From Spartobacteria bacterium LR76 (GTDB taxonomy: Bacteria; Verrucomicrobiota; Verrucomicrobiia; Chthoniobacterales; Terrimicrobiaceae), in contig QAYZ01000016.1 in NCBI GenBank assembly GCA_003054655.1, positions 620,001 through 684,000 on the forward strand: DNA of 64,000 nt. The letters run 5' to 3'. A program made the translations under genes and the position numbers. The notes beneath the pieces are model-generated. The model saw only the letters and a program-made list of their open reading frames with translations, did not search any database and was not told the DNA's origin. Positions 30,287 through 38,722 of this stretch are shown one piece after another (position 1 is the stretch's first letter; every line of letters begins with the position of its first letter).

Positions 30287-30312
30287 ATTGGATAGGAAGT
30301 ACTCCTGAGCGA

Positions 30313-31707
30313 CTAGAATGTCACCGTCAGGCGTCCTCCGAGGAGGAAGGCGTTGTTCAGATCCTGGGTTCCACCCGGATTGATGATCAACTGCGCATCC
30401 GGCTGGATGGAGAGCCATGGTGTAATGACTGCTTCGTAGCTGAACTCGACCGCCATTTCCGCGCCGACTCCGGTCGATCCCTCGAGTTCGAGGTTATCCT
30501 GGGCACCATTGGAGAGCTGGGCGTAGGCAAAGCCCACGCCGAGGCGATCCTCATCGCGGGTCGGGATGAGACCGGTGTAAACGAGGCCGGTGTCGAAGTA
30601 GAAACCGAGGAAGTTGCGATCCTGCGGCTGGAAGGCGATCCGGCCGAAGAAACCGAGACCCTGCTGGGAGGGTTTCTCAACCGTCTGAGGATTCTTGCTC
30701 GCGACTCCCTTGCCGTCCTTGCTCAGGCCCTCAGTGGTGACCACGGAAGGAGCTTCACGGAACAGCATCTGGTCGAGGACCCAGTAGAAGCCGTAGTTCC
30801 AGTCATGATCTTCTGCAATCCCCGAGGAAGCGGAATCGGCGAGGGGGATGCCATCCTCGTCGTAGTACGGATCGGCAAAGCTGCCGGTGTGGAACCACAC
30901 GCCGAACTTTGCTTCGCCCGGGAGGGCAAAGGTTTCCTCGCCCTGATTCCAGCGGCCCTGGATTTCATTCATCCAGAAGTAGCCGTTGTTGGCATCGAGA
31001 TCCCAGCGGAAGCCGTGGCGGTTCACATTCTGGGCAAAGACGTTGCCCTGGAACACCGCACTTTGGAGCGTCAGCCAGTCAAAGGGATTGACCGCCACGC
31101 GCACGCCGAGAGTTCCCATCGGGTACCCGGGGCCGCCTTCCGGCAGGTTGGTGTACATCGACGGTGCCCAGCCAAACGTGCCGTTCAGAAAGAGCGAACT
31201 GTAGGTCGAGGTGAGAAACTCGCTGTCCGCGGTGATCTGTCCCACGCGGATGGAGAGCTTGTCATCAAAGAGGTTCTGCTGGAACCACATCTCAAGCATG
31301 CGCAGGGTGTTGAAGCCCGCGATGTTGGAAACCGTCAGAAAGTTGCCCGCGAGATCCTCGGAGGCATCACGACCGCTGAGCCAAAGCCAGGTCGTGCTGA
31401 CCGTCGCGCCTTTCCAGCCGACGAGCTTCTCGAGGTCCACCTCGGTGCCGAAGGTCATCAGGCCGGTATAGACCGTGCCCTGCTTAAGGCCGCCAGTGGT
31501 GTTGCCCCAGACTTCCGCAGAGTAGCTGCCGAAAAGATCGACACCATGGTCCTGCAGGGTGGTCCGGGCTCCGAACCAGTCTCCGGTGGCATTGTCCCAT
31601 TCCCACCAAGGCTTGGCGGGGTCACTGATTTGTTCCGAATTTGTAGTTACTCCGGCCATCAGTGAGGCGGCCGAGAGCAAGAGCGGTGCTAATGTGCGTT
31701 TCAGCAT
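30313..31707 (-). CDS. OprB-family carbohydrate porin
   Basis: Outer-membrane beta-barrel of 464 aa for sugar uptake. It has a signal peptide (LKRTLAPLLLSAASLMAG), then GDWFGARTTLQDHGVDLFGSY, the start signature of the OprB family, many amphipathic strands with aromatic girdles, and a C-terminal AFLLGGRLTVTF ending in Phe, as required for Bam insertion. The ATG at 31707 is chosen over one at 31761 because it directly starts a normal signal peptide. It is a single-gene unit with its own terminator. The specific sugar is unknown. Confidence 0.9.
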   Translation of the reverse strand: MLKRTLAPLLLSAASLMAGVTTNSEQISDPAKPWWEWDNATGDWFGARTTLQDHGVDLFGSYSAEVWGNTTGGLKQGTVYTGLMTFGTEVDLEKLVGWKGATVSTTWLWLSGRDASEDLAGNFLTVSNIAGFNTLRMLEMWFQQNLFDDKLSIRVGQITADSEFLTSTYSSLFLNGTFGWAPSMYTNLPEGGPGYPMGTLGVRVAVNPFDWLTLQSAVFQGNVFAQNVNRHGFRWDLDANNGYFWMNEIQGRWNQGEETFALPGEAKFGVWFHTGSFADPYYDEDGIPLADSASSGIAEDHDWNYGFYWVLDQMLFREAPSVVTTEGLSKDGKGVASKNPQTVEKPSQQGLGFFGRIAFQPQDRNFLGFYFDTGLVYTGLIPTRDEDRLGVGFAYAQLSNGAQDNLELEGSTGVGAEMAVEFSYEAVITPWLSIQPDAQLIINPGGTQDLNNAFLLGGRLTVTF

Positions 31708-31980
31708 GGTTGATAGAGAGGACGCCGATTCTCCAAAGCGCACCCTCTTGGTCAAGTGCAATTAATATGCAGTATCAAAAGGGAAGCATAGCGAGATACG
31801 AATTTTGAAATTTTCGCATTTGCGAAGACCCCCTGATCATGGGAAATAGGCGGGATCAGTAACGGACTTTACAACTGGGAGAAGCCCTCCCGTTCTCGAC
31901 GCAAGAAAAAGCCCCTCCTCACTCGATGGTGGTTTTACGCGCCCTTCGCGCTTATCGCCATCGGGGCGTTTGGTGCGTGG

Positions 31981-34446
31981 GTGGCATGGCTCATCTTTTC
32001 TGCGCAGTTTCGCCAGTCTGCGGCGCAGTTTGATTTGTCGCAGATGGATAAGATGGAAGCGGCTTCGGTTATTTTCGACCGGGACGGAGTAGAGATCGGC
32101 AAGATCTTCATCCAGAACCGCCATCCCGTGCCTCTCAGCAAAATATCGCCATGGATGGTAAAAGCGGTCATCGCTGCGGAGGATAACAAGTTCTACGAGC
32201 ATGGCGGCGTGGACTATATGGGTGTCCTTCGTGCCGCCCTGGCCAACTATCGCCGCGGCAAGATCTCGCAGGGTGCCAGCACGGTGACCCAGCAGTTGGC
32301 GCGCAATTCCTTCGAACTGCGGGAGCGCACGTACAAGCGCAAGTTTGTGGAAATGTTTCTCGCCCAGCGTATCGAGGAAAACTTCGACAAGGATCAGATC
32401 ATGGAGATGTATCTGAACCGGGTTTATTTCGGCAGCGGCTTCTACGGAGTGGAGGCGGCGGCGAAGGGATACTTCGGCAAAAGCGCTCTGAACCTCGACC
32501 CCGGCCAGGCGGCGGTATTGGCTGGCCTTTTGAAAAGCCCTCAGGCGCTCTCGCCGTGGAATAACAAGGAGGGGGCAACCCAGAACCGCAATTTCGTCCT
32601 GCGCCGCATGAAGGAGCAGGGATTCCTCACCGGCAAGCAGTTGGACGAGCAGATCAGCACCCCTCTTTATGTGCTGAAGCGCACGAATCCCTTCAAGGTC
32701 TCATATGCGGTGGATTATATCCGCCAGCAGGCGGTGGCTGCTTTGGGCTACGAGCGGGCCATGAATGGCGGGTTCCGCATCGACACCACTCTCGACCTGA
32801 AAATGCAAAAGGCGGCGGAGCAGTCGATGCGCGATGTGCTGGCCAAGGTGGAGCGCCTGCCCGGCTATTCTCATCCGACTTTTGAGTCCTACCGGGCTGC
32901 CTCCAAGCAGATCGAGGACCAGATCAACAAGGGCAACATGTCGGTCAAGATGCCGGAGCCGAAATATCTCCAGTGCGCAGTCATGGCTCTGGATAACTCG
33001 ACTGGCGGCATCCTCACGATGGTCGGCGGCAGGGATTTCAAGCACAGCGAATACAACCGCGCAACCATGGCGCGACGCCCGATCGGCACGGCATTCGTTC
33101 CGTTCGTCTATGCGGCGGCATATGAGAAGGGGATCTTCCCTGGGCAGATCGTGGAGGATTCCTGCATCGATAATCGCTACGTCATGGTCGGCGGTGACAC
33201 CGGCATCCTGGGAGAATGGGGCGTCGAGACGGCTAATAACGAATATGACGGGCCGATGACCACCCGCGAAGCTCTGGCCAGGGGCAAGAATGCGGCAACC
33301 GTGCGTCTCGGCTTCATGGCTGGACTCGATCAGGTCAAGAAGGTCTCGGAGGCCTCCGGTATCACGTCGCCGCTGCGCAACTATGCAAACTCTTTCCTCG
33401 GCAGCAGCGAAGCCACGCTGCAGGAGGTGACTCTTGGCTACACGGTGTTCCCCAATGGCGGCTGGCGGCCGAAGGAGCCCTTCATCATCCAGCGCATCAC
33501 GGATGCCGAAGGGCGCATCGCATTCTCTTCCGAGAAGCAAAAGGTCAAGGCGCTCAGCCCGGAAGCGGCTTATCAGACCCATGCTGGACTCGTGGACGCC
33601 CTCCAGAAGGGGACCGGGTCCATCGCCTACAATGAGTATGGACTCGGCCGTTTCCCGGCAGCGGGCAAGACCGGCACAGCGTATAATTTCACCGACACCT
33701 ATTTCTTCGGCTACGATAGCTCGGTGACCTGCGGCGTGTGGGTCGGGTTTGATCGGCCTACGAAGATCTTTCGCGGAGCTTTTGGCCGCGACCTGGCCCT
33801 TCCCATCTGGAGCAAGGTGATGAATGCCGCGGCGGAGGAACTGCCTGCGACGGATTTCAAACGTCCCGACACTCTCAAGGCGGTCGAGATTTGCAGTGTC
33901 TCGGGTCTGCTCGCCACTCCTCAGTGCCAGCAAAACCTGCGCAATACCTCCGCTGGTGCCAGCAACAAGATGGCGTATACCTACACCGAGTGGGCCACCT
34001 CAGCCCAGTTGCCGACAGTGGCGTGCGATATTCATGGCGGCGGACTGCGCAACTATGCCAAGGCGTACAATCAGGAGGAGTGGCCGCGTGCGACGCTCGC
34101 GGTGGACCTCGCCACGATCCGCCCGATCGCCATGGCGGAGCCTACGCTTCTCGGCTTGAGCGATGTCTACAACTCCGTGCGGCCGGACGCCCAGCGTTTC
34201 GACGAAAACATCCCGGTGGCCAAGGCCATCCCGGTGACTCGCGAGGACAGGGGCGAGGCTCCGGCACAGGCTCCCCAGGAGGGGGCGGCACCATCTGCTC
34301 CCGTGGCGGAGACAGTGAGTGATGCGCAGCCGACCCCGGTCGGTCCTGAACCGGAGGTGCGGCGAGCCGAGGCAGTGAAACCGCTCGATACGCATTTCGA
34401 TGCGCCCGCGATTTCCGCCCCGACCCCGGAGCCGATTAATTTCTAG
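31981..34446 (+). CDS. Class A penicillin-binding protein homologue with degenerate transpeptidase domain
   Basis: Membrane-anchored peptidoglycan glycosyltransferase (GT51) of at least 821 aa. The glycosyltransferase part is intact (VIAAEDNKFYEHGG with catalytic Glu67, QGASTVTQQLARN, IMEMYLNRVYFG). In the transpeptidase half the SxxK motif is TAFV (residues 370-373), SxN is GKN (435-437), while KTGTA is kept, so crosslinking activity is doubtful. The GTG at 31981 cuts through the membrane anchor: the same frame runs upstream to 31837 and encodes a basic tail (NWEKPSRSRRKKK) plus the anchor, but has no ATG, GTG or TTG. The tail is Pro/Ala-rich; the 3' end overlaps ribD. Confidence 0.88.
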   Translation: MAWLIFSAQFRQSAAQFDLSQMDKMEAASVIFDRDGVEIGKIFIQNRHPVPLSKISPWMVKAVIAAEDNKFYEHGGVDYMGVLRAALANYRRGKISQGASTVTQQLARNSFELRERTYKRKFVEMFLAQRIEENFDKDQIMEMYLNRVYFGSGFYGVEAAAKGYFGKSALNLDPGQAAVLAGLLKSPQALSPWNNKEGATQNRNFVLRRMKEQGFLTGKQLDEQISTPLYVLKRTNPFKVSYAVDYIRQQAVAALGYERAMNGGFRIDTTLDLKMQKAAEQSMRDVLAKVERLPGYSHPTFESYRAASKQIEDQINKGNMSVKMPEPKYLQCAVMALDNSTGGILTMVGGRDFKHSEYNRATMARRPIGTAFVPFVYAAAYEKGIFPGQIVEDSCIDNRYVMVGGDTGILGEWGVETANNEYDGPMTTREALARGKNAATVRLGFMAGLDQVKKVSEASGITSPLRNYANSFLGSSEATLQEVTLGYTVFPNGGWRPKEPFIIQRITDAEGRIAFSSEKQKVKALSPEAAYQTHAGLVDALQKGTGSIAYNEYGLGRFPAAGKTGTAYNFTDTYFFGYDSSVTCGVWVGFDRPTKIFRGAFGRDLALPIWSKVMNAAAEELPATDFKRPDTLKAVEICSVSGLLATPQCQQNLRNTSAGASNKMAYTYTEWATSAQLPTVACDIHGGGLRNYAKAYNQEEWPRATLAVDLATIRPIAMAEPTLLGLSDVYNSVRPDAQRFDENIPVAKAIPVTREDRGEAPAQAPQEGAAPSAPVAETVSDAQPTPVGPEPEVRRAEAVKPLDTHFDAPAISAPTPEPINF

Positions 34447-35458
34447 CGACTCTGCCCGTCAGGCACACGTCGTCCCCGATGCGCTGATAGCTGACGCTCT
34501 CGAGCGCAAAACCTTCCACGCTGGCTCCAACCCCGCGGCCGGCAACTGTCGGGGTGGGGCCTCCCGCAATCATGGGAGCAAGGTACAGGCAGACCTCGTC
34601 GACCAGCTTGCGATCGAAGGCCTCTCCAAGCAGACGGCCACCTCCCTCCAGCAGGACGCTCGGGACGCCCCGCTCGCCGAGCTGCCGTAGCGCCCTGGCC
34701 AGCGGAACGTTCTGAAATACGGTGGCGGGATCCGGCGATTGCAGGACTCGTGCGGAAGCCGGGAGATTGCCGGTACGAGTCCATACGGCGCGAAGCGGCT
34801 GTTTTGCGACCGGCATGCCGCGGACAGTCAGTTGCGGATCATCGATGCGGACCGTTTCGCCTCCCACCATGATCGCACCCATGCGCGAGCGAAGCTTCAT
34901 GACTTCACGGCGGGATCGCTCGTTGCTCAGCCAGCGGCTCTCGGGATGGGATGCGATCCTGCCATCCAGCGTCATGGCGGCTTTCGCCACGACATACGGA
35001 AGGCCGGTCGCGATCCATTTATTCCAATGCCGGTTGAGCTCCGCGCACTCTTCCCCGAGCACGCCGGATGTGACCTTGATGCCGTGACCGGCCAGCAGCT
35101 TGTCGGCCCGCCCGGCATGTTTTGGGTTGGGGTCTGTCGCTCCGTAGACCACGCGACTGAAGCCCGCATGAGCAATCGCATCGCAGCATGGAGGGGTGCG
35201 GCCATGAGTGGAGCATGGCTCCAGGGTCACGTAGATGGTTGCCCCCCGTGCCGAGCGATTCAGCGCTCGCAAGGCCTCGATTTCCGCATGGGGCAGGCCT
35301 GCACCCTTGTGCCACCCGGCAGCGATAATGCGACCGCCCGAGACGATGACAGCCCCCACCGCGGGATTTGGGTGTGTCCGCCCGACTCCCTTGCGAGCTT
35401 CCGCAAGGGCAGCGCGCATGAACTTGCGGTCATCTAGGTCTCGCTTTTGCGATGGCAT
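34436..35458 (-). CDS. ribD: Bifunctional riboflavin biosynthesis protein (deaminase/reductase)
   Basis: 340 aa catalysing deamination and then reduction of the pyrimidine intermediate in riboflavin synthesis. The N-terminal zinc deaminase shows PHAEIEALR and VTLEPCSTHGRTPPCCDAI with the zinc His/Cys ligands and catalytic Glu; the C-terminal RibD_C reductase shows VVAKAAMTLDGRIA and VLLEGGGRLLGEAF. Its end overlaps the convergent PBP gene by 11 bases. No other rib genes adjoin. Confidence 0.94.
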   Translation of the reverse strand: MPSQKRDLDDRKFMRAALAEARKGVGRTHPNPAVGAVIVSGGRIIAAGWHKGAGLPHAEIEALRALNRSARGATIYVTLEPCSTHGRTPPCCDAIAHAGFSRVVYGATDPNPKHAGRADKLLAGHGIKVTSGVLGEECAELNRHWNKWIATGLPYVVAKAAMTLDGRIASHPESRWLSNERSRREVMKLRSRMGAIMVGGETVRIDDPQLTVRGMPVAKQPLRAVWTRTGNLPASARVLQSPDPATVFQNVPLARALRQLGERGVPSVLLEGGGRLLGEAFDRKLVDEVCLYLAPMIAGGPTPTVAGRGVGASVEGFALESVSYQRIGDDVCLTGRVARN

Positions 35459-35487
35459 TGAGTCAGATTTGAAGAAACTTCCCCTCC

Positions 35488-36465
35488 ATGCAACTCAGCT
35501 TTCGGCTTAAGGAGCAGCTTTTTCACGAACTCGCCCAGTTGGCGCAGAGCGGTTTTTCCTTTCTCGGCGCTCTGGAGGTCATGGGACGCAATCCCGCCAG
35601 CCGCCTGAGCGCAGCCGCCCGGTTGATTCATTCCAACTGGCGTTCCTCCGTCAGCGATGCACTCGTTGCTTCCGGCTTTCCCGCCCGCGATGCGGTGATC
35701 GTCGAGGTGGGGGAGAAGTCAGGACGGCTCGAGGAAGTTTTTCGTGAACTGAGCGTGCATTATGCGGAACTCGACGCCGCCAGAAAAATGCTCGTGATGC
35801 GCTCGGCGTATCCGGTGGTGGTTTTTCATGCGGGTGTCATTCTGCTTTCGATCCCGCTCGCCATTGTCTCGGGAGGCTGGATGCATTACCTCGGAGTAGT
35901 CGTCCCGACACTCGGGGTGTTTTATCTGATCCTTGGTGGTCTGTGGGTGCTATGGAGGTGGCTTCGCAAAAAGCTGGCGGCCGACATTCATCTGGCGAAG
36001 GCATTTCAACGCGTGCCGTTTCTTGGACAGGCTTTCGCCACCTGGTCCTCCTGGAGCTATGCCTCAGTCGCCGCGATTTCCATACGAGCGGGCGGCGGAT
36101 TTCTCGAGGCGTTCTCATCCGCCGGCCAGGCATGTGGAAATGCCGTCATGGCGGCGGCCTCTCAGAATGTTGTCCATCGGGTTGCCTCCGGTGCCGCCGA
36201 TTTGGGAGAAGCCTTTCGCACAGAACCCGGCCTGCCGGAGGAACTCGTGCGGGCGGTCGAGACCGGGGAGGCGGCTGGCAAACTCGATCAGGAACTCTCC
36301 CGCGTCTCGTCCCGCTTTCAAAGGGCGGCGCTCGACCAGTTGAACCTCATTTCCGCGTGGACCCCTCGAGTCTTTTACGCCTTTGTCGTGGTTTTCGTAG
36401 GCTGGCTGATCATCCATATGGCAAGCGAACTCGGCAGTTCGTTTGGCAATGTTTTAGGAAATTGA
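35488..36465 (+). CDS. Type II secretion system F (GspF/PilC-like) inner-membrane protein
   Basis: 325 aa with two T2SSF repeats, marked by VEVGEKSGRLEEVFREL and VETGEAAGKLDQELSRV, each after a helical bundle, and three membrane segments (about 105-130, 145-165 and C-terminal 290-315). It lacks the roughly 70-residue N-terminal extension of E. coli GspF. It would be the platform protein for a type II secretion or pilus machine, together with pseudopilins at 10.3 and 19.5 kb; no GspE/GspD is in the window. Confidence 0.82.
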   Translation: MQLSFRLKEQLFHELAQLAQSGFSFLGALEVMGRNPASRLSAAARLIHSNWRSSVSDALVASGFPARDAVIVEVGEKSGRLEEVFRELSVHYAELDAARKMLVMRSAYPVVVFHAGVILLSIPLAIVSGGWMHYLGVVVPTLGVFYLILGGLWVLWRWLRKKLAADIHLAKAFQRVPFLGQAFATWSSWSYASVAAISIRAGGGFLEAFSSAGQACGNAVMAAASQNVVHRVASGAADLGEAFRTEPGLPEELVRAVETGEAAGKLDQELSRVSSRFQRAALDQLNLISAWTPRVFYAFVVVFVGWLIIHMASELGSSFGNVLGN

Positions 36466-36657
36466 GACAACTTGACTCGTTCCAGAGTGACAGAATTTTC
36501 CTTTTTATGGGCCATAATGACTCAGTTTAAGAGGCGCTCTTGAGAGGCATTTATTGCCTTTCTGTCTGATGATAAGCTGTTTACGGACTCCATTCTGATC
36601 TAGAAATCAAGCGGCATGGTTTAGGCTCATTGGAAGTCGTTAGGAGGAAATCACCAA

Positions 36658-37113
36658 ATGAGCATCATTCGATATCGCAACCCCGACTTGGTTACATGGT
36701 CACCGTATGACCGTCTCTCGTCCCTGCGGGATCTCCTGGATTCCGCGTTTCAACTGGCGAGCAATGCTCCGGGAAATCCCGAGAGCTGGACTCCAGCGTT
36801 GGACGTTTTTGAGGACGAAGAGAAGGTCACCGTCCGCGTCGAACTGGCCGGAGTGAAGAAGGAAGACTTCGACATTTCCCTGCAGGATGACGTGCTGACC
36901 ATCTCAGGCGAACGCAAGGCGGAAACGGAGCAGCGCGGCAGCGAAAGCTTCCGCAGCGAGCGGTATTTCGGGTCCTTCACCCGCAGTGTCACGCTCCCGT
37001 CTCCGGTGAAAGCCGACGCTGTCACGGCGACTTATCAGGACGGAGTCCTGACGGTCACGCTGCCCAAGGCCGAGGAAGCCAAACCGAGGAAAATCCAAGT
37101 CAATCTGGAATAA
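36658..37113 (+). CDS. Small heat-shock protein Hsp20 family (copy 1)
   Basis: Alpha-crystallin-domain chaperone of 151 aa, which holds unfolded proteins during stress. The core domain runs from about residue 45 (PALDVFEDEEKVTVRVELAGVK) to the end with GVLTVTLPK as the beta-9 strand and an Ile-x-Val tail (KIQVNLE). A strong AGGAGG site sits 10 nt before the ATG. The 190 bases upstream include a small hairpin (AGGCA-TTTAT-TGCCT at about 36547-36561). Co-oriented with a second Hsp20 gene 61 bp downstream. Confidence 0.93.
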   Translation: MSIIRYRNPDLVTWSPYDRLSSLRDLLDSAFQLASNAPGNPESWTPALDVFEDEEKVTVRVELAGVKKEDFDISLQDDVLTISGERKAETEQRGSESFRSERYFGSFTRSVTLPSPVKADAVTATYQDGVLTVTLPKAEEAKPRKIQVNLE

Positions 37114-37174
37114 TCAATTCCGGTGCCCGACTTCGGTCGGGCGCCACCAATCAACCCAAGGAGGAGTTTGAAAA

Positions 37175-37549
37175 ATGAGCACATTGACCACATGCAGCCC
37201 CACGTCATCGACGCAAAGCCGCCGCATCGAGTACATCACGCCCCGCGCCAACCTGCACCACGACGGTGAAGGGTACACGCTGGAGCTGGAGATGCCCGGC
37301 GTAGCCAAGGACGGCGTGGAAATCACCGTGGAAGACGGCAAGCTGACCCTGACGGGCCGCCGGGCCGAGGAGCAATCCTTCGGTCGCCCGGTTTACCGTG
37401 AGCGGTCGCAGAACGAATACCGCAGGGTGTTCGATCTCGATCCCAGCATCGACACCGACAAGATCACGGCATCGATGAACCAGGGATTGCTCACCGTGCG
37501 ACTGCAAAAGTCCGAGGCGGTGAAGCCTCGCAAGATCACCGTCGCTTGA
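37175..37549 (+). CDS. Small heat-shock protein Hsp20 family (copy 2)
   Basis: 124 aa alpha-crystallin-domain chaperone, shorter at the N terminus than its neighbour. The core shows LELEMPGVAKDGVEITVEDG and ends NQGLLTVRLQKSEAVKPRKI. An AAGGAGG ribosome site precedes the ATG. The two proteins are only moderately alike, so this is an old pair rather than a recent duplication. A terminator follows, so the two form a heat-shock operon. Confidence 0.93.
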   Translation: MSTLTTCSPTSSTQSRRIEYITPRANLHHDGEGYTLELEMPGVAKDGVEITVEDGKLTLTGRRAEEQSFGRPVYRERSQNEYRRVFDLDPSIDTDKITASMNQGLLTVRLQKSEAVKPRKITVA

Positions 37550-37575
37550 CGGAGAGTTGAGTAACGAGCCAGTCG

Positions 37576-37612
37576 AGGGCGCGGGCGATGAGTCCGCGCC
37601 CTTTGCCTTTTC
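37576..37612 (+). terminator. Terminator after the hsp20 pair
   Basis: Stem GGGCGCGG / CCGCGCCC (37577-37601) with a 9-base loop, followed by T-rich TTTGCCTTTTCC. Confidence 0.75.
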
Positions 37613-37648
37613 CGGCCTTGGCAGATTTCCGTTGAGGCGCTGGCAAAG

Positions 37649-38722
37649 GTGTCTCATAGTCGCGGCTTGGACACGTCGCTGGTTATCGAGCAGGTTACAT
37701 TTGGCGGAAAAGGCCTGGGCCGCCTGCCGAACGGAAAGGTATGTTTTGTTCCGCGCGTCATTCCAGGCGAGCGCATCGAGTGCCGCATTACCCGGGAGAA
37801 GTCGAAGCATGCCGAAGCCGAACTGGTGCGCGTACTGGAGGCGTCGATGGACCGGGTGCGTCCGAAATGCCCCGTTTATGGAACCTGCGGGGGCTGTTCG
37901 TACCAACATATCGGCTATGAGCGCCAGCTCGCGATTAAGACTCAGCAGGTCGAGGATGCTCTCCGGCGGCTGGGGGGCATTCCTGCGCCGGTTGTCCATC
38001 CCGCCATCCCTTCCCCGCAGCAATACGGATATCGCAACCGCATCAGCGTGCATGTGCGGGCCGGAAGAGTCGGTTTCTTCGGCGCAAAGAGCCACCGGGT
38101 CGTTGATGTGGCGGAGTGCTCCATTGCCTCGGAACTGGTGAATGAGGAACTCAAGGCCCTGCGGGAATCCCAGCCCAGAGACGGAGAGTATTCATTGCGC
38201 GAGCCGAGCGATTACCGTGGATTTCGCCAGGTGAACTCTGCTGCAGGCGAGCTTTTGCGAGAGGCCGTGAGCGCGTTTTCCTCGCCGGGTGGAGATCTCC
38301 TGGTCGACGCATATTGCGGAGCGGGATTCTTCGCCCATCACCTGCGCGAACAATACGCCCAGGTCGTCGGCATCGAATGGAGTGAGGATGCCGTGAGAGC
38401 AGCCCGAGATCGTCGCGGAGGCAATGAAATTTACCTGCTGGGCGACGTCGCTCAGCACCTCGCGGCAGCGCTGGAATCCGGTCCGGCGGAGAAAACCACC
38501 GTCTTGTTCGATCCTCCGGCTGAGGGCGTCGATCGTGATGTGATCGGGCACCTGCTCTCCCGGGAACCGGGGCGTATCATCTACGTTTCCTGCAATCCCG
38601 CCACACTGGCCCGGGATATTAAGATGCTCTCATCGAAGTATTCCTTCCAGGAGGCGAGGCCGGTTGACATGTTCCCGCAAACCGCCGAGATCGAGGTCGT
38701 CGCTCTCCTCCATCGTCTATGA
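37649..38722 (+). CDS. 23S rRNA (uracil-5-)-methyltransferase, RlmD/TrmA family
   Basis: 357 aa SAM-dependent RNA methyltransferase. It has an N-terminal TRAM-like RNA-binding domain (1-60, with GGKGLGRLPNGKVCFVPRVI), Cys residues for a 4Fe-4S cluster (RPKCPVYGTCGGCSYQH), a SAM domain (LLVDAYCGAGFFAHHL) and the catalytic Cys motif YVSCNPATLARDI near the C terminus. RlmD against RlmC/TrmA cannot be decided from sequence. It starts at a GTG and overlaps the aldo/keto reductase gene by four bases. Confidence 0.88.
   Translation: MSHSRGLDTSLVIEQVTFGGKGLGRLPNGKVCFVPRVIPGERIECRITREKSKHAEAELVRVLEASMDRVRPKCPVYGTCGGCSYQHIGYERQLAIKTQQVEDALRRLGGIPAPVVHPAIPSPQQYGYRNRISVHVRAGRVGFFGAKSHRVVDVAECSIASELVNEELKALRESQPRDGEYSLREPSDYRGFRQVNSAAGELLREAVSAFSSPGGDLLVDAYCGAGFFAHHLREQYAQVVGIEWSEDAVRAARDRRGGNEIYLLGDVAQHLAAALESGPAEKTTVLFDPPAEGVDRDVIGHLLSREPGRIIYVSCNPATLARDIKMLSSKYSFQEARPVDMFPQTAEIEVVALLHRL

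Noticed and set aside
30283-31665. 460-codon plus-strand frame opposite the porin
   Set aside because: The minus frame has a signal peptide and an OprB barrel with terminal Phe; the plus frame is a shadow.
36466-36657. Sigma-32-type promoter before hsp20
   Set aside because: A CTTGAC at 36471 lacks a properly spaced CCCCAT-like -10; the match is too weak to call.
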